Source: Absidia repens
Taxonomy: Eukaryota; Mucoromycota; Mucoromycetes; Mucorales; Cunninghamellaceae
Assembly: GCA_002105175.1 (NCBI GenBank)
Contig: MCGE01000032.1
Span: forward strand, 186,001 to 250,000
Length of the DNA: 64,000 nt
Direction of reading: 5' to 3'
The notes below the pieces were generated by a model that had not been told where the DNA came from, searched no databases, and saw only the letters and a list, made by a program, of their open reading frames with translations. The position numbers and the translations under genes were made by a program. This document shows positions 1 to 11,053 of this stretch, piece by piece; position 1 is the stretch's first letter, and each line of letters starts with the position of its first letter.

Positions 1-1592
1 TGCCACAAAACGTGCTGGTCGTCGGTAAGCCCATATCGCGTTTATCTTGCATTTTGAACACCTTGGAAAGCCCGAAATCCGTCAATACAATATGCCCGTC
101 GCGGCCAATCAAGACATTTTCAGGCTTGAGATCCCTACCATCCATCAAGAGAGGTGAGTTTTTTTTTGTTCTGCGTGTTCTCTTTTTCTTTCAATCCTAT
201 CCGTATATATATATATATATATGTACCTATAAATGATCCCATGGCTGTGTAATATAGAGAGCCCCAACAAGATTTCGGCCGCATAAAATTGCGTGCGTTC
301 TTTGGAAAAGGTCAAGCACAATGACATTTGGGTGGCAATGTCACCTCCACAAATATAGTCTAGGACAAAGTAGAGATGGGTGGGGGACTGGAAGGCATAG
401 TGCAGCTTGATCAAAAACGGTTGGTCGCGAAGGCGTGTCAGGATATCCCGTTCGGCTTTAGTATGTTGGATTTCATTTTGTTGTAATACTTTTTGTTTGC
501 TGATGACTTTGAGTGCATACAGTTGTCGTTTCTTTTGGTTGGAGGATGACGTGGTTGATAGGGATGAAGAACATGGTGATGGCGGTATACTGGTAATGGG
601 ATGGGTGTCATTGTGAGATTGAACAAGAAGAACCTAATCAAAAGAACAAAGAACAGATTAGAGCGGACAGGTCGGGATTTCAAAACAATCATGTGTGTAC
701 CTTGCCCATGCATCCTTTGCCAATCACTTTTAATAGTTCAAACTGATCAAGAGAGATTTTTTTGGAAGGATCCAGTGGTGATGATGCTGGTGCTGCTGCT
801 GCTACTAATTTTTGTTTTTCCTTGTCCTCATCAAGAGGTGTTGGTTGTTGTAAAAGAGGTGGGAGAGGGGGAGGAGGGATCATGGACGACGAGGAGTTAT
901 TGGTGGTGGTTGTGGAAACGGCGGTGGTGGTGGTGGCATTGGTCAATGCAGATTCGATCCGAGAATCATCCTCTCGTTGGACACGCAAGAAATCCCTTAG
1001 TAATGAAGAAATGGATATGATCGGGTGCTGGAAACATTTCTCCAAATAGTCTTCAATTTGATCGGCATTGGATTTTTTAGGTCGACCACTGTAAAGTTGA
1101 AATAGTTGTAGGATTTTTAACGTCGATGGCTTTCTTTTATGGTGTAATTTTCGGTGGCCGGTGGACGACGGTTGGGTTTTTTTCCTCGATGACGATGGTG
1201 ATGGTAACAAGAGTTGACCATTGCTTGATATCAACTCCGGGAAGGGTACTTTAGATCTTGGATAATGGCAGCGAATCTACAAAGAGTCGGATGTTTAAAA
1301 CCGTACAAAAAAAAAAACGTGTGCCCCCCCTTTTTTTTCTTCATACCTTTTGATGAAACTCGGCAAAATCAGAGGGATAGCGAAATAATGAGACAGTATA
1401 TGCTGATGTTTGGATGACGATATTAAATACCTATTCCATAACAAAATGAAAAAAAAAAAATTAGGATGGGATCCTGTGCTGGAAAGTGGATTCTCTTTTT
1501 CGCTTGCTTTTTACCGTCACCAATTCACGTTTGACATAAAAAGTGGTTTCAAACACAGATATCAGTTGGTTTTGTACAGTGGGACATGGCAT
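1..1592 (-). CDS. PX-domain AGC-family serine/threonine kinase (SGK3-like), 3' end beyond the window
   Basis: The protein would phosphorylate Ser/Thr and bind phosphoinositide membranes through its PX domain. Exons on the minus strand: 1515-1592, 1347-1430, 701-1276, 227-633 and <1-134; all introns are GT-AG. Residues about 8-130 resemble a PX domain, including the basic proline motif [12 protein letters not shown] Ser/Thr-rich linker follows, then the kinase domain from about residue 229: glycine loop GKGCMGKV, catalytic Lys in YALKV (about 288), YRDLKPEN (about 382, split by an intron) and DFG (about 401). The domain order and motifs match SGK3-type kinases of animals and fungi. Oddities: the loop has Cys-Met where Ser-Phe is usual, and about 25 extra Ser/Thr-rich residues lie between the loop and the catalytic Lys. 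The activation segment after TTSTFCG, the hydrophobic motif and the stop are outside the window. The ATG at 1592 is the first that keeps the PX N-terminus; an upstream exon cannot be excluded. Confidence 0.85.
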
Positions 1593-1941
1593 TGGGTATA
1601 GGGTAAAGTAAAAAAGGGAAAAAATGAGAAAGAAAAAGAAACAAAAACAAAAAAGAAAGGATAGAAAGTCAATGTTTATTTGAAAATAGAACAATAGGGG
1701 TGAGGAGAGGGGGAGGAGGTGCAAGAAAAAAGATTTCGAGGGATAGAGAGAGAAGAAAAGGTGGAAGGAAACGAGGAGCACCAGGAGGAGGAGAGAAAGA
1801 ATCACTAGGAGAAAGTGACTGAGTGACGATGAGGAGAGAAGAAAAAATATCATCATCATCACCATCGTAAATGAGTTTTACCTCATGCCATTCTTTCATA
1901 AATGAAAATGATCATTTTACTTAAAGATTCCGGTTAGAAAC

Positions 1942-1976
<35 letters not shown>

Positions 1977-2979
1977 TGATTTCTATTAAATTGAATGATA
2001 CTCTTTATAAAAAGATTAAATGCTGTAGATGTAAAATGCATGTAATATATATGCAAACATGACAGCTTTACCTTGTTTATGCATTAAAACATTGGACATG
2101 CTGATAAGAATGCCCTCACCTTCTATCACACTGTAAATTATTATTATTATAAATGAGGTTTCTCCTAATACTCATTCATTCAATCATATGCACAAAGATA
2201 GATAAAATACTCTTTTTCTTTCACCACGTTGATGATATCAGCAAATCAGTCAGTCAGTCAGTCAGTCAGTCAGTGCTCGACAAAAACCAAAAAAAAAAAA
2301 AAAAAAAAAAAACCATCGTTCCGAATATAGTAAAATCTATCAAACGGACACTTTTTTTTTGCATCTAAATATAAACCCTCCCTTGCATCGTACCCCTTTT
2401 TTGTACAAGCAAAGGGGGTGGATTATGTACCAATAAGCTAGCAAACCAAGAAATAATAATAATAATAATATAATAATGAAGGGGACACTTCTTTTTTTGG
2501 GGTTCAATCGCAGGGGAGGGGCAAACTGAAGATCGCAAAAGAAAGATCGTCGAATGGACAAATGACGAAACAACCTAACCCCCTATTTCTTTTCAATATA
2601 TAAAAAAGTCAATACCGCGTGTCCTGACTCGTTTTTTAATTGTTGTTATTGTTGTTGTTGCGGTTTGGGTGGGATATTTTAATCAAGATAATGAAAGACT
2701 AGGGTAAGACACACGATAGATCATTGAATTTTTTTGCAAGTAAAAAAAAAGAGGATTTTCTTTTTATTTATTTCATAATGAATATACTATTTATAAAAAG
2801 AGAGAGAGAGAGAGAGAGAGAGTATGTGTGGGAAATATGATAAACACATAGAAAAACTATACTACTAGGAAGAAAAAAGGAAGTGGGGGAGAGGGGAAAA
2901 GAAGCGTGGATAAGAAAAATATATAAAAAAAAAACTAAGCCATAACTAAGAAGAATTTAGGAAAATTGATGGTATACGC
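1593..2979. other. Intergenic spacer with simple repeats
   Basis: No coding region is supported here. The stretch carries the promoter side of the PX kinase and the 3' side of SKP1. It holds purine-rich tracts (1610-1860), poly-A runs (about 1946-1974 and 2290-2312), seven CAGT units at 2247-2274 and an (AG)n run at about 2799-2822. Confidence 0.6.
2247..2274. repeat. (CAGT)7 microsatellite
   Basis: Seven perfect tandem CAGT units lie in the spacer between the PX kinase and SKP1, close to a long poly-A run. It is outside any supported coding region. Confidence 0.95.
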
Positions 2980-3857
2980 TTATCGGTCTTCAGCCCATTC
3001 CTATAAATATCGAAAAAAAGGTTTGTTAAACCACCCTTCTTATTACTACTACTACTACCTTTGCCGTTCTCCAACCAATTCTAACTTACGTTTTCCTTTC
3101 TGATTTGAGCTTCTTCTTCGGGAGTGAAATCATTGACGATATTGAAAATTTTTCGGATTTCTTCGGCAGTCTTGCCCTTGATCATATTGGCAACAGTCTT
3201 GCAACCCACATCCAGTAAAGGCTTGATGTCAAGATAATTGGCAGCCTAAGTATATTAATAAGATTTTTTTTTCAGTCAGTACACACACTTAATCATTCAA
3301 CTACGCACGTCACGAGACTTCTGTATTGCTGCTTACAAGGATGATATCAAACAAAGTTTCTTGATCTACTTCCATGAACTTTTGGTCCCATTCATCAATA
3401 TCAGTGGTGCGTCGTTCAGTTTCGTCGGTGGTAACAGGGTCAGAGCTATGATGATCACACCATTCAATCACCTTTTTTTTTTTTTGTTCAAGGTGCGTAA
3501 AAAATAAAAAAAAAGGGTTCTGTTTAGTTTCATCCTAACATTTCCATCCGCAACTTGGTTTTCTGGTGTATCAGGGTACGGGATTTACCTTTTTCAAAAC
3601 TTTGGCGGTCACGTTGGGAAGAGGAATAGCGGAATCAGTTTCACCAACATCTATGAAAAGAAAGAAGATGAGTAACAAGGTATGAAAAAAACAAAACAAA
3701 ACAAAAACCTACATACAAAAAGGTCCTAGTGGTTTGTTTTGTTATTATTATTATTTTTACCTTCAAGCATATTCTTTATTAAAACGGAACGTTCAGCCAC
3801 TTCCTTTTGGACAACAAATTCTTCATTGTCAGAGCTTAAAAGGCGTACGTTACTCAT
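2980..3857 (-). CDS. SKP1: SKP1, SCF ubiquitin ligase adaptor
   Basis: SKP1 links F-box proteins to the cullin scaffold of SCF E3 ligases and also occurs in kinetochore and other complexes. Minus-strand exons: 3761-3857, 3589-3650, 3337-3471, 3090-3245 and 2980-3000, giving 156 residues, close to the usual size of about 160. The N-terminus [14 protein letters not shown] and VIEWCDHH form the BTB/POZ-like fold. The C-terminal half has the conserved F-box-binding segments [20 protein letters not shown] and [16 protein letters not shown], and it ends in EWAEDR. Every intron is GT-AG. It is divergent from BCP1 across a 220-bp spacer. The last coding exon is only seven codons including the stop, a feature easily missed by automated prediction. 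Confidence 0.95.
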
Positions 3858-4077
3858 GATACGATAGTTTTAAAAAAGATATAAAAAAAAAAACGAAGAA
3901 GAAAAGAGAAAAAAAAAGTGGACACGTAAACAAGCTGCGACATTTTCTGAGCTAAACATCGATTAGAACTCAGCTTTTTTTTGGGTGGGACACCGTCATA
4001 GCGAAAAGAGCCACCCGAAGTATTTTTTCTCGTTTTTTTTTTTTCTTGCTTTTTCTAAAAAAATAGATACTGTCAAT
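3858..4077. promoter_or_regulatory. Shared spacer between divergent SKP1 and BCP1
   Basis: The start codons of SKP1 (minus, 3857) and BCP1 (plus, 4078) are 220 bp apart, so both promoters must lie in this spacer or in transcribed leader. It is dominated by A and T tracts (poly-A near 3880-3920, poly-T near 4025-4045). No clear TATA box is visible. The bidirectional role is inferred from geometry. Confidence 0.5.
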
Positions 4078-5396
4078 ATGAGCGCCACCAATACCACTGC
4101 TACTAATAAAAGAAAGGCACCTGAAGACGATGTCAAGAAACAACAAGACGACGATGCTTCGGACGAAGATTCCGATGGTACCATTCAGGTAAACACACAC
4201 ACCCAAAAAAAAAAAAAAAAAAAAGTCAGCTTTTGCGATTTTCTCTGAGCCTCATTTATATGGTTTTGTGGATCTTACTTTAAACTGACACTGTTGGTCT
4301 AATTAGGACATTGTGGATGTGGACTTCGATTTTTACAATCCTGAAGAAGTCGACTACCATGCACTGAAACGCCTTTTATCACAACTGTTTTCCTCCGATG
4401 CGGAACTGATCCAAGTGGGCGATTTGGCCGATATTGTTATTGAAGAAAACCATGTCGGCACCACTATCAAGGTGGATGGTCAAGAGTCGGATCCTTATGC
4501 TATCTTGAGTGTCATCAACTTGAAGGAACAAAAGGTACCGTTATTAAGGAAGTTAGGCTGTGTGGAGTAACAGGGGATAGAGGACTGACCATGTTGTTTT
4601 TTGTTAGGCCAATGCTGGTGTAGCATCATTATGTCAATATCTCGCCAACAAATGTCCCAAGAAGGATGAAGCATTACATAAAGCCGTCACCAAGATTTTC
4701 AGTTTGAATGACCCTGTGGGATGGATTGTATCTGAACGATTTATCAATATGCCAGTGGAAGTCATGCCTCCCATGTACAATCTGTTACAGCAAGAAATGA
4801 AAAATGCCGTGGACAATGTAAGTGTGTGTGTGTGTGTGTGTTTTCCTTTCCTGTGTCGGGATCTGATTTATCTATTTATTTTCTTTTAGAACGAAGCGTA
4901 TACATTTGAATGGTACATGTTTATTATCAAGGTGTACAAGGAAGTCACGCCTACTGTGGATGACGAAGAACAACAACAAGAGGATCAAGGTGCTGCCAAA
5001 CAACCTGCTGCTAAAAAGAAAAAGGTATAAATAAAAAAAGGGTCAAATACCAAGGGATGATGATGATGATGATGGAGTGGCTGATTGACTTGGGTACTTT
5101 TTTTTTTTTTCTAGGGCAAGAAATCCAAATCGTCGTCGGCGGCATCTACTACTTTATTGACGAATGAAACGTTTTATTATCAAGCTGAAGACGAAATCAT
5201 TGCCAGTTATGCGAGTCATCAATACGATTTCACGTTTACAAACAAGGACAAGGAAGCCGCCTCGGACTCAAAACGCGCCTTTTCGGACTTTGGCATTGCC
5301 CCTTCAAGAAAATTAGTTTTTGTCCATCAGTCCAAATTCGCGAACCTCGTCGATGAAATTGAAAAAACGTGCTCCAACATTACTCCAATGCCATGA
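4078..5396 (+). CDS. BCP1: BCP1/BCCIP-family nuclear protein
   Basis: BCP1 of yeast is a nuclear protein needed for export of the Mss4 lipid kinase and acts as chaperone for a large-subunit ribosomal protein; BCCIP is the animal homologue. Exons 4078-4188, 4307-4534, 4608-4817, 4890-5024 and 5115-5396 encode 321 residues. The N-terminal 40 residues are acidic and Lys-rich (nuclear). The family core follows: VDVDFDFYNP, DYHALKRLLSQLF, GTTIKVDGQESDPYAILSVI, CPKKDEALHKA, and a C-terminal GIAPSRKLVFVHQSKF. A Lys-rich low-complexity hinge (PAAKKKK-GKKSKSSS) spans the fourth intron. All splice sites are GT-AG. The start is the first ATG after an AT-rich leader. Length and motif order match the family. 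Confidence 0.93.
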
Positions 5397-6531
5397 TTCT
5401 GATTCTCTTTTATTAGTTTTACATGAGTTTAGTTTAGTTTGTTTTTGGTTTTTTTGTTTGCATTGTGTAGTTGTTGTTTTTTTATGTTGTATTATAGACA
5501 CGGTTATTTGGTTATTATTGTCACATTTGTTTTATTATTGCTATTTTATTTTATTTTTATCATTCTTATATTGTTACGACAATTTCAATAAATGAAAAAA
5601 CAGGACTTGAATCCATTCTGTTGTATTTTTTTTTTTTTTTACTACCTCATGTCCTTCTTATTCTCTACCAGACAAGTTTTTGACTGGATCAAAAAAACAT
5701 ATATATAGCTGCATTAAATATGTACTGACTGATTGACGGAGATGATCCTCTTTTTTTTTTTGATTGCATCGCTTACATTCATTTCACTCTTATCTGACCA
5801 GTCCATCCTTTTTTATTACTATATCATATGTCAAATCAAATCATCACATCAATCAATCAATTGTATGTAACATACAAGGAGAAATACACTGTATTCTTTT
5901 TTTTTTTTTGGCGTTCTTGTCGAACTTGACGTCTATGACCTCGCGATATCTGTCCATTGACATTTCTAGATCAATATCACTGCAATTTTTTTTTCCTTTT
6001 GAGTCACCAGTATTTAATCGTGCCCCAGAATAACTAGCATTAACTCTGACCCTACCATTGCTTCCCTATATACCATTCATGTACGAAATGCAGAGGAGAC
6101 AGACAACAAAATATTCTGTCGTAAACTTTTTTTTTCTTTATACAAGCAACATGCGTTTCTTCCTACACATAAATACACACCGGATTTTACTCTTGCCAAT
6201 TCAACGAGACAATAAAAGGCATGAGAGAGAAGGCATGAAAGAGTTTAATGGTAAAAAGACAAGATATATTTAATTCATGTATAAATTCAGTATAAACTAT
6301 GGCAACTAACATTAAGCTAAGCTAATGACACTATTCTAAAATGAAGGCTATTCTAGTGGAGGTAGGAAATCACAAATCCGAAATGAAAGGGCTTCCCCTT
6401 GATATTTGTTTTGCATTTTTTGCTATGCCCCTTTTTCAAGTTCTAACACTAATCCTAGATCATCAATACCCCAATGAGCCTTGCCATCGTATCATTCAGA
6501 CTTTCGTGAAGGAGAAAAGGAAAAAGAGAGC

Positions 6532-6563
<32 letters not shown>

Positions 6564-6763
6564 GAGGATAAAAAAAAAACATACCAGAAACAATCTAGCA
6601 ATGAATATATAGAAGTATGTAGACGTCGTAAAATAGAGTAGGATACTAATGTATAAAACTGAGGAACAAAAATAAAAAATAAAAAATAAAGAGTGGGAAG
6701 AGAGAGGAAAAAAAAAAGGAGCGGAATTTATTTCAAATACTGTGTCAGCTATACCTCTCAGTG
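5397..6763. other. Gene-free spacer leading into the repeat zone
   Basis: AT-rich, with several poly-T/poly-A runs and no supportable gene. Bases about 6290-6480 are a diverged copy of the dispersed repeat R1 described at 21,960-23,060. The rest shows nothing recognisable. Confidence 0.5.
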
Positions 6764-6797
6764 CCATTATCGGGACGGGACCAAATCAAGAGCCCTA
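6764..6797. mobile_element. Orphan right terminus of a hAT element
   Basis: This 34-bp stretch matches the right end of the full hAT transposon at 18,999-19,032 except for a few bases, ending in the TIR AAGAGCCCTA. No left end or transposase lies nearby, so it is a remnant of a deleted or internally lost copy of the same family. Confidence 0.75.
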
Positions 6798-6805
6798 TAA
6801 TATAA

Positions 6806-7688
6806 CATGTTCCCCATTTGAAATAACGATAAAGTAGAAATAGTATAAATATCACTATATTTTATCCTTCAATAAACATATAACTTATATTCTATATCTA
6901 AATCTACTTGTAACTATCTGTAATGATCATATTTTGCTACTCATATTTTACTATTTAATTTTTATATATAATGATCATAGTTTACTACTTAATTTTTATA
7001 TATAATGATCATATTTTACTGCCTCATTTTTTATATATATAGTTAACTATTTTATTTTACTTCCAACCACATTCCTTCCACCACTCTCTTATATACCCCC
7101 TAACATCCTCTACTGCTTCAACCATTATCACTATTAGCATTTTACTTCCTATTCATCTTTTTACTACCATCTTCCCCAATCGGAACATACCACCGATTTA
7201 ATATAAAAAGATGAATCAAATCAAATCCAATAAAAAAGACATTCAATTACCAACATTCAAATATCACTGTTTTATTTTCATAAACATAAATCAAGCACTA
7301 CTATCAAAGATCCACTTATCTTTCCAGTGTTCCTTTTTATATATCACGCTATATAATTCCTTGTCCTTATCAGACATTATTTTGGTTGCCCCGTCTTCCA
7401 ACATATTACTATACATATACTTCTACTGTTTCTTTATTATTGTAAGCCCACTCAATAATATTCATGCTAATCTACGCATTGTTCTCATCATCCTTTCTGT
7501 CCATTATCCCCTGCCATGCACACCTATCACTATAGGCGCAAGTACACATTCCCCTTCTTTTTTTTAAACCTTGACACTACATATCACTACATACTTTACT
7601 AACCTACTCTAAGCTAAAGTATTGAACCGATTACCCCTTTTGGAAGTAAACCCCTGACTCCACTATTTCTATCACCTCTAATCTGACA
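6806..7688 (+). mobile_element. Truncated LTR of family A, interrupted by another LTR
   Basis: Bases 6806-6918 and about 7529-7688 align with consecutive parts of the family A LTR at 7693-8114 (shared TAAATAACGAT-type stretch, TTCAATAAACA, and the terminal ATCTGACA). The LTR is 5'-truncated and is split by the insertion at 6919-7523. Confidence 0.65.
6919..7523 (+). mobile_element. Solo LTR, family C
   Basis: It begins TGTAATGATCATATTT and is flanked by CTATC on both sides (6914-6918 and 7524-7528), as expected for a 5-bp target duplication. The same sequence recurs at about 23,254-23,775. It sits inside the truncated family A LTR. The 3' terminus GCACAC is not the usual CA, so the exact end is uncertain. 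Confidence 0.65.
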
Positions 7689-7692
7689 ATTC

Positions 7693-8114
7693 TGTCGGCT
7701 TCGCTGGTGAAACTGCCCTGGACAGCAGTGGTGTACCATTGGTGGTTTCGGCTGGAACCAAATGCCGGATCAAGAGACACTCCTCGTTGATTCCCAAGTG
7801 GCAACGACAACACCAATGATAGTATTTATGTAGTTTCACTTCCCCTTTTCCATAGTTTATATAGTGTAGTTTATATATTTCATTAGTAACCCATATTCCT
7901 ATTTGTCCCCCATTTTAAATAACGATAGACATGAAATAGTATAAATACCTATATATTTTATTCTTCAATAAACAATAACTAATTTCTATATTCTAAATCT
8001 ACTTCCAACTATCTCTAATACTTTACTAAACTAAACTAAGCTAAAGTATTCAGCCTATTCCTCTTTTGGCAAGTAATCCCTGACCCAGCTATTTATACTA
8101 CCTCCAATCTGACA
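7693..8114 (+). mobile_element. Family A LTR, copy 1
   Basis: The 422-bp LTR starts TGTCGG and ends CTGACA, a TGTC/GACA inverted end pair, and is flanked by ATTC at 7689-7692 and 8115-8118. It is nearly identical in length and sequence to 12,893-13,314. It contains a TATAAATA-like box and CAATAAAC near the 3' end. No internal coding region belongs to it, so it is a solo LTR or the relic of a short element. Confidence 0.75.
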
Positions 8115-8119
8115 ATTCA

Positions 8120-8844
8120 TGACACGGAGGAAGGGGTTTTTATTAATTTAATAATTGATCTGCTGAGGTCCTTTTCAACTACTGATCCTGAAAGACTTAC
8201 TTTTCTGATGTTCAAGTCTAGTAAGTATTCTACTAATATAACCAATATTCCAATATCGTGATGTACAGATAAAAGAATAACAGAGTAAAAGGGGTAGGAG
8301 AAACAATAACGCGTCAAAAATAAACGGTAATAATAAAAAAAGTAGAAGAAAGAGTTGTTCTTTATTTCAAAGTCCAAAATAGATTCTAATATACATAAAA
8401 CTACGACTATGAGAGTATTAAGGATAATGCTTTGTCGGCGACATAAGTAAAAAGAGAAGAAGAGTCCAGAATCGCAATCCAGAGTCAAGATTAATAAAAT
8501 AAAAATAAAAAAGGAATGAATGAATAAATGGGGAGTTCTAAACTAAAGAAAAAAGAACAAGGGAACTGAAACAATGTAATAATAATGGGAGAAAGAGAGA
8601 AAGGAGAATAAAATAAAAGTAAAGGGAACTGAGACGATGTCCAAAATGAATGAATGGGAAAAGGTGGGAAGAGAAAAGGGAAAAGGAAAAAGAAATAAAA
8701 AAATAAAAGGTTCGCGCCCAAAATAAATAGATTTCAAAACCAGCAGTCTGTCGGTAGAGAGCCAATCACCGTCCAATATACACGGGCCGAATGGTATTGA
8801 ATTCCCGACTGACCGCAAAATATAGATCACTTCCCAACTTGTCA
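8120..8844 (-). repeat. 3' LTR of the gypsy element
   Basis: 725 bp, direct repeat of 12178-12889 with a few small indels. Both copies begin TGACACGGAGGAAGGGG on the plus strand and end CCCAACTTGTCA. Copies differ by scattered substitutions, so the insertion is not brand new. Confidence 0.9.
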
Positions 8845-8899
8845 TGTGCCCCCCCATTTTCGGTCATACGGGGAGAAGGCAACACCACCACCAAGTCCA

Positions 8900-9422
8900 T
8901 CAGTCATTTCTTCTTTCCAGCCAAGCTTCAAAACGTTCCGTTGCCCTTTGCACCATCGTATCTGGGATCATCACCTTTCTTGCCTGGTAATTTCGTAGCC
9001 TATCACCATGCACAGCACCGTCTAATCGTCTTCCACCCGGGCCGTTCAACCAATAGGTACCACTATCATTGACCTTGATCACCACCATTGGACCCAACCA
9101 TTTGTCAGCAAATTTTGAAGCAGGAGTTGCATCCTTCATCAGTACTTGTTCACCGAGTTCAAATCTTTTCCTGAAACCAACCGTAGAGTCATACCTTCGT
9201 TTTCTTGCGGCTCGCTTGTCCATCACACGCTGTCTTGCTTCCATCCGTACCTTGCTTACTTCCATCGACATTTCCATCACCCGATCGGCCACTTCGTCCA
9301 CGATTTTGCCTTCAACAAAATCTTCCCGCGGATTTGGCCAAACGCCTGGGGACCGAAATTCATATCCATATAGAAGCTTGGCAGGAGTTTCCATAGTCGA
9401 GTCGTTCTTGGTACACCTAATC
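8900..9422 (-). pseudogene. Integrase C-terminal part with GPY/F-like domain (gypsy)
   Basis: This is the continuation of the integrase begun at 9865-10,903. It resumes at the target duplication with residues ending in METPAKLLYGYEF, the usual segment after the integrase core. It then carries an Arg-rich helix and the GPY/F-type module (KWLGPMVVIK, then SGTYWLN). It ends at a stop near 8900 with no chromodomain. The 447 bp inserted upstream are a multiple of three, and the frame is the same on both sides, so the solo LTR is the visible break here. Confidence 0.8.
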
Positions 9423-9864
9423 TGTCACGAACGTGGTACAGACAAAACGGAGATTGAATTATTACTTCAAGACGGACAAGACAGATTAAGGGATAGTATG
9501 CCAAAGTTTCAGGAAGATCTACTTATACAGATGCGATGGAATCAGTAAATGTATAAGAACGAAGACGGAGAGGGAGAAAGAGATTTATTGATAAGATTTG
9601 TAAAGACAGAAAGAAAACAAGAGAAGAGGCAGGATAATAACAGGATAACAGATAAAGAAAATAAAACGAGAAGTGCAAGAAAGGGGTTATATTTATACTA
9701 AAGGAAATGCTCAGCATGGTGGTACTGCCAAGAAATGCTGAGCAGGGAAAAATGGCGTGATAAAATATGAAAGCAAACTAAAAGAAAATCGTACGATCTT
9801 ACTACGCCTCCGTTGTAACACCACTTATGTTGTGTTACCCGAGGCTTCGGGGTTGTTTATGACA
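9423..9864 (-). mobile_element. Solo LTR, family J, inside the gypsy integrase
   Basis: 442 bp, beginning TGTCACG and ending ATGACA on the plus strand. Perfect 5-bp target duplications TAATC flank it at 9418-9422 and 9865-9869. On the minus strand a TATAAATATAA box and a later AATAAA lie in the order expected for an LTR promoter and poly(A) signal. Removing the LTR plus one TAATC restores integrase reading, which fixes its boundaries independently. Confidence 0.92.
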
Positions 9865-10740
9865 TAATCGCAAAGAGAGCTTCGTCCACATAGTTGTCCC
9901 AGTTGTCTTCAGTATCCTTGTCCTTGATGATTTTGGCCAACGTTTGCACCAACGTTTGATTGAGACGTTCACACAATCCATTTGTTTGAGGTCGATATGC
10001 TGTAGTGGTGAGGTGACGACATCCTAGCTGCTGTAAGAAACTTCGCACATACCCAGAAGTGAAGTTGGAACCACGGTCAGTGAGCAAAAATTTTGGCAGT
10101 CCATGTTCAACCACAATCTTCTTGTACAGGAATTCAGCGGTAGTGACTTCATTGATATTTTCCACAGCCATTGCGATCGGCCACCTTGTCAAATAATCCA
10201 CTGCCACCAACAGGTATCTATTCCCTTGTTTCGAAGGAAGCACCGGACCAACGGCATCACATCCAACCATTACAAAAGGATCCAAAGGAGGACGAATAGG
10301 ACGTGCGACTTCATTTCTGGACCTTGGAGGACGAGATCGTAGTTGAAATGTATCGCAAGATTGGACGAATTTTGTGACGCGGTCGATCAAACCAGGGCAA
10401 CAATACTGTACTTTCATTCTTCTAATGGTGTTGTTGATCCCCATGTGTCCTTCGCTATGTACCATTGCTAAAATCCGAGTAACATTGCCTTCATGTAATA
10501 GTTCTTGTCCAACACCACCACCGGCCATGCGCAGATAGAGTTTCCCTTGGTCCAACATGTACTTCTTGGCCATCCTGTAGATCTTGGTCTTGTTTTTCTG
10601 ATCGCAATCGCGAGGGTACACACCCTTTTCCAAGTAGTTTGACAAAGCCACATAAATAGGGAAGTCCATTTCGTTGAGAATGTCAAATAGATCCACCTCC
10701 AAGTGCTTCCAGTATGAGCTTGTCAAAAAAAAAGGTCTTT
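9865..10740 (-). pseudogene. Integrase N-terminal and catalytic core (gypsy)
   Basis: Retroviral-type integrase that would insert the cDNA copy. An H-x3-H zinc-binding motif (HSEGHMG) is followed by the segment QSCDTFQLR, where the second Cys of the usual C-x2-C pair is replaced by Phe. The catalytic triad is present: Asp in GCDAVGP, Asp in LTDRGSNF and Glu in NGLCERLNQT. The frame continues 5' into a T-rich, hydrophobic low-complexity stretch (10,740-11,050) that separates it from RNase H and contains stops, so the original polyprotein is broken. Confidence 0.85.
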
Positions 10741-11053
10741 TTTTATTCCCAAAAATATAAAAGTAAAAAGATAAAAATAAAAGAGTCAAGAAAAGAAAAA
10801 AAAAATTCAAAAAGGATTGAGTTGTGTCCAAAAAAAAGATAAAAAGTTCTAAAAAAAATAAAAGTGATAATTTCAAAAAAAAAAATATTGTCTGATCCCC
10901 CAAAAAAAAATTCAGAGGATTCTAGAGTCTAAAACTAAAGCTTTCTAAAAATAAAAGTAAAAAATAAAAAAAAATAAAAATGGAATGGATCAAAAGATAA
11001 ACCAGCAAAAAAAATCCAGTCAGGTCCCTTGAAAAGTCCAAAACAACCATCGA

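Noticed and set aside
7211..7567. A 118-residue frame
   Set aside because: It lies within the family C LTR, which is repeated at 23.3 kb with indels that break the frame.
8119..8120. Five-bp target duplication for the gypsy element
   Set aside because: Left ATTCA and right TTCTG do not match as 5-mers; only the 4-bp ATTC reading with a shared terminal A is consistent, so I give that as a qualified statement.
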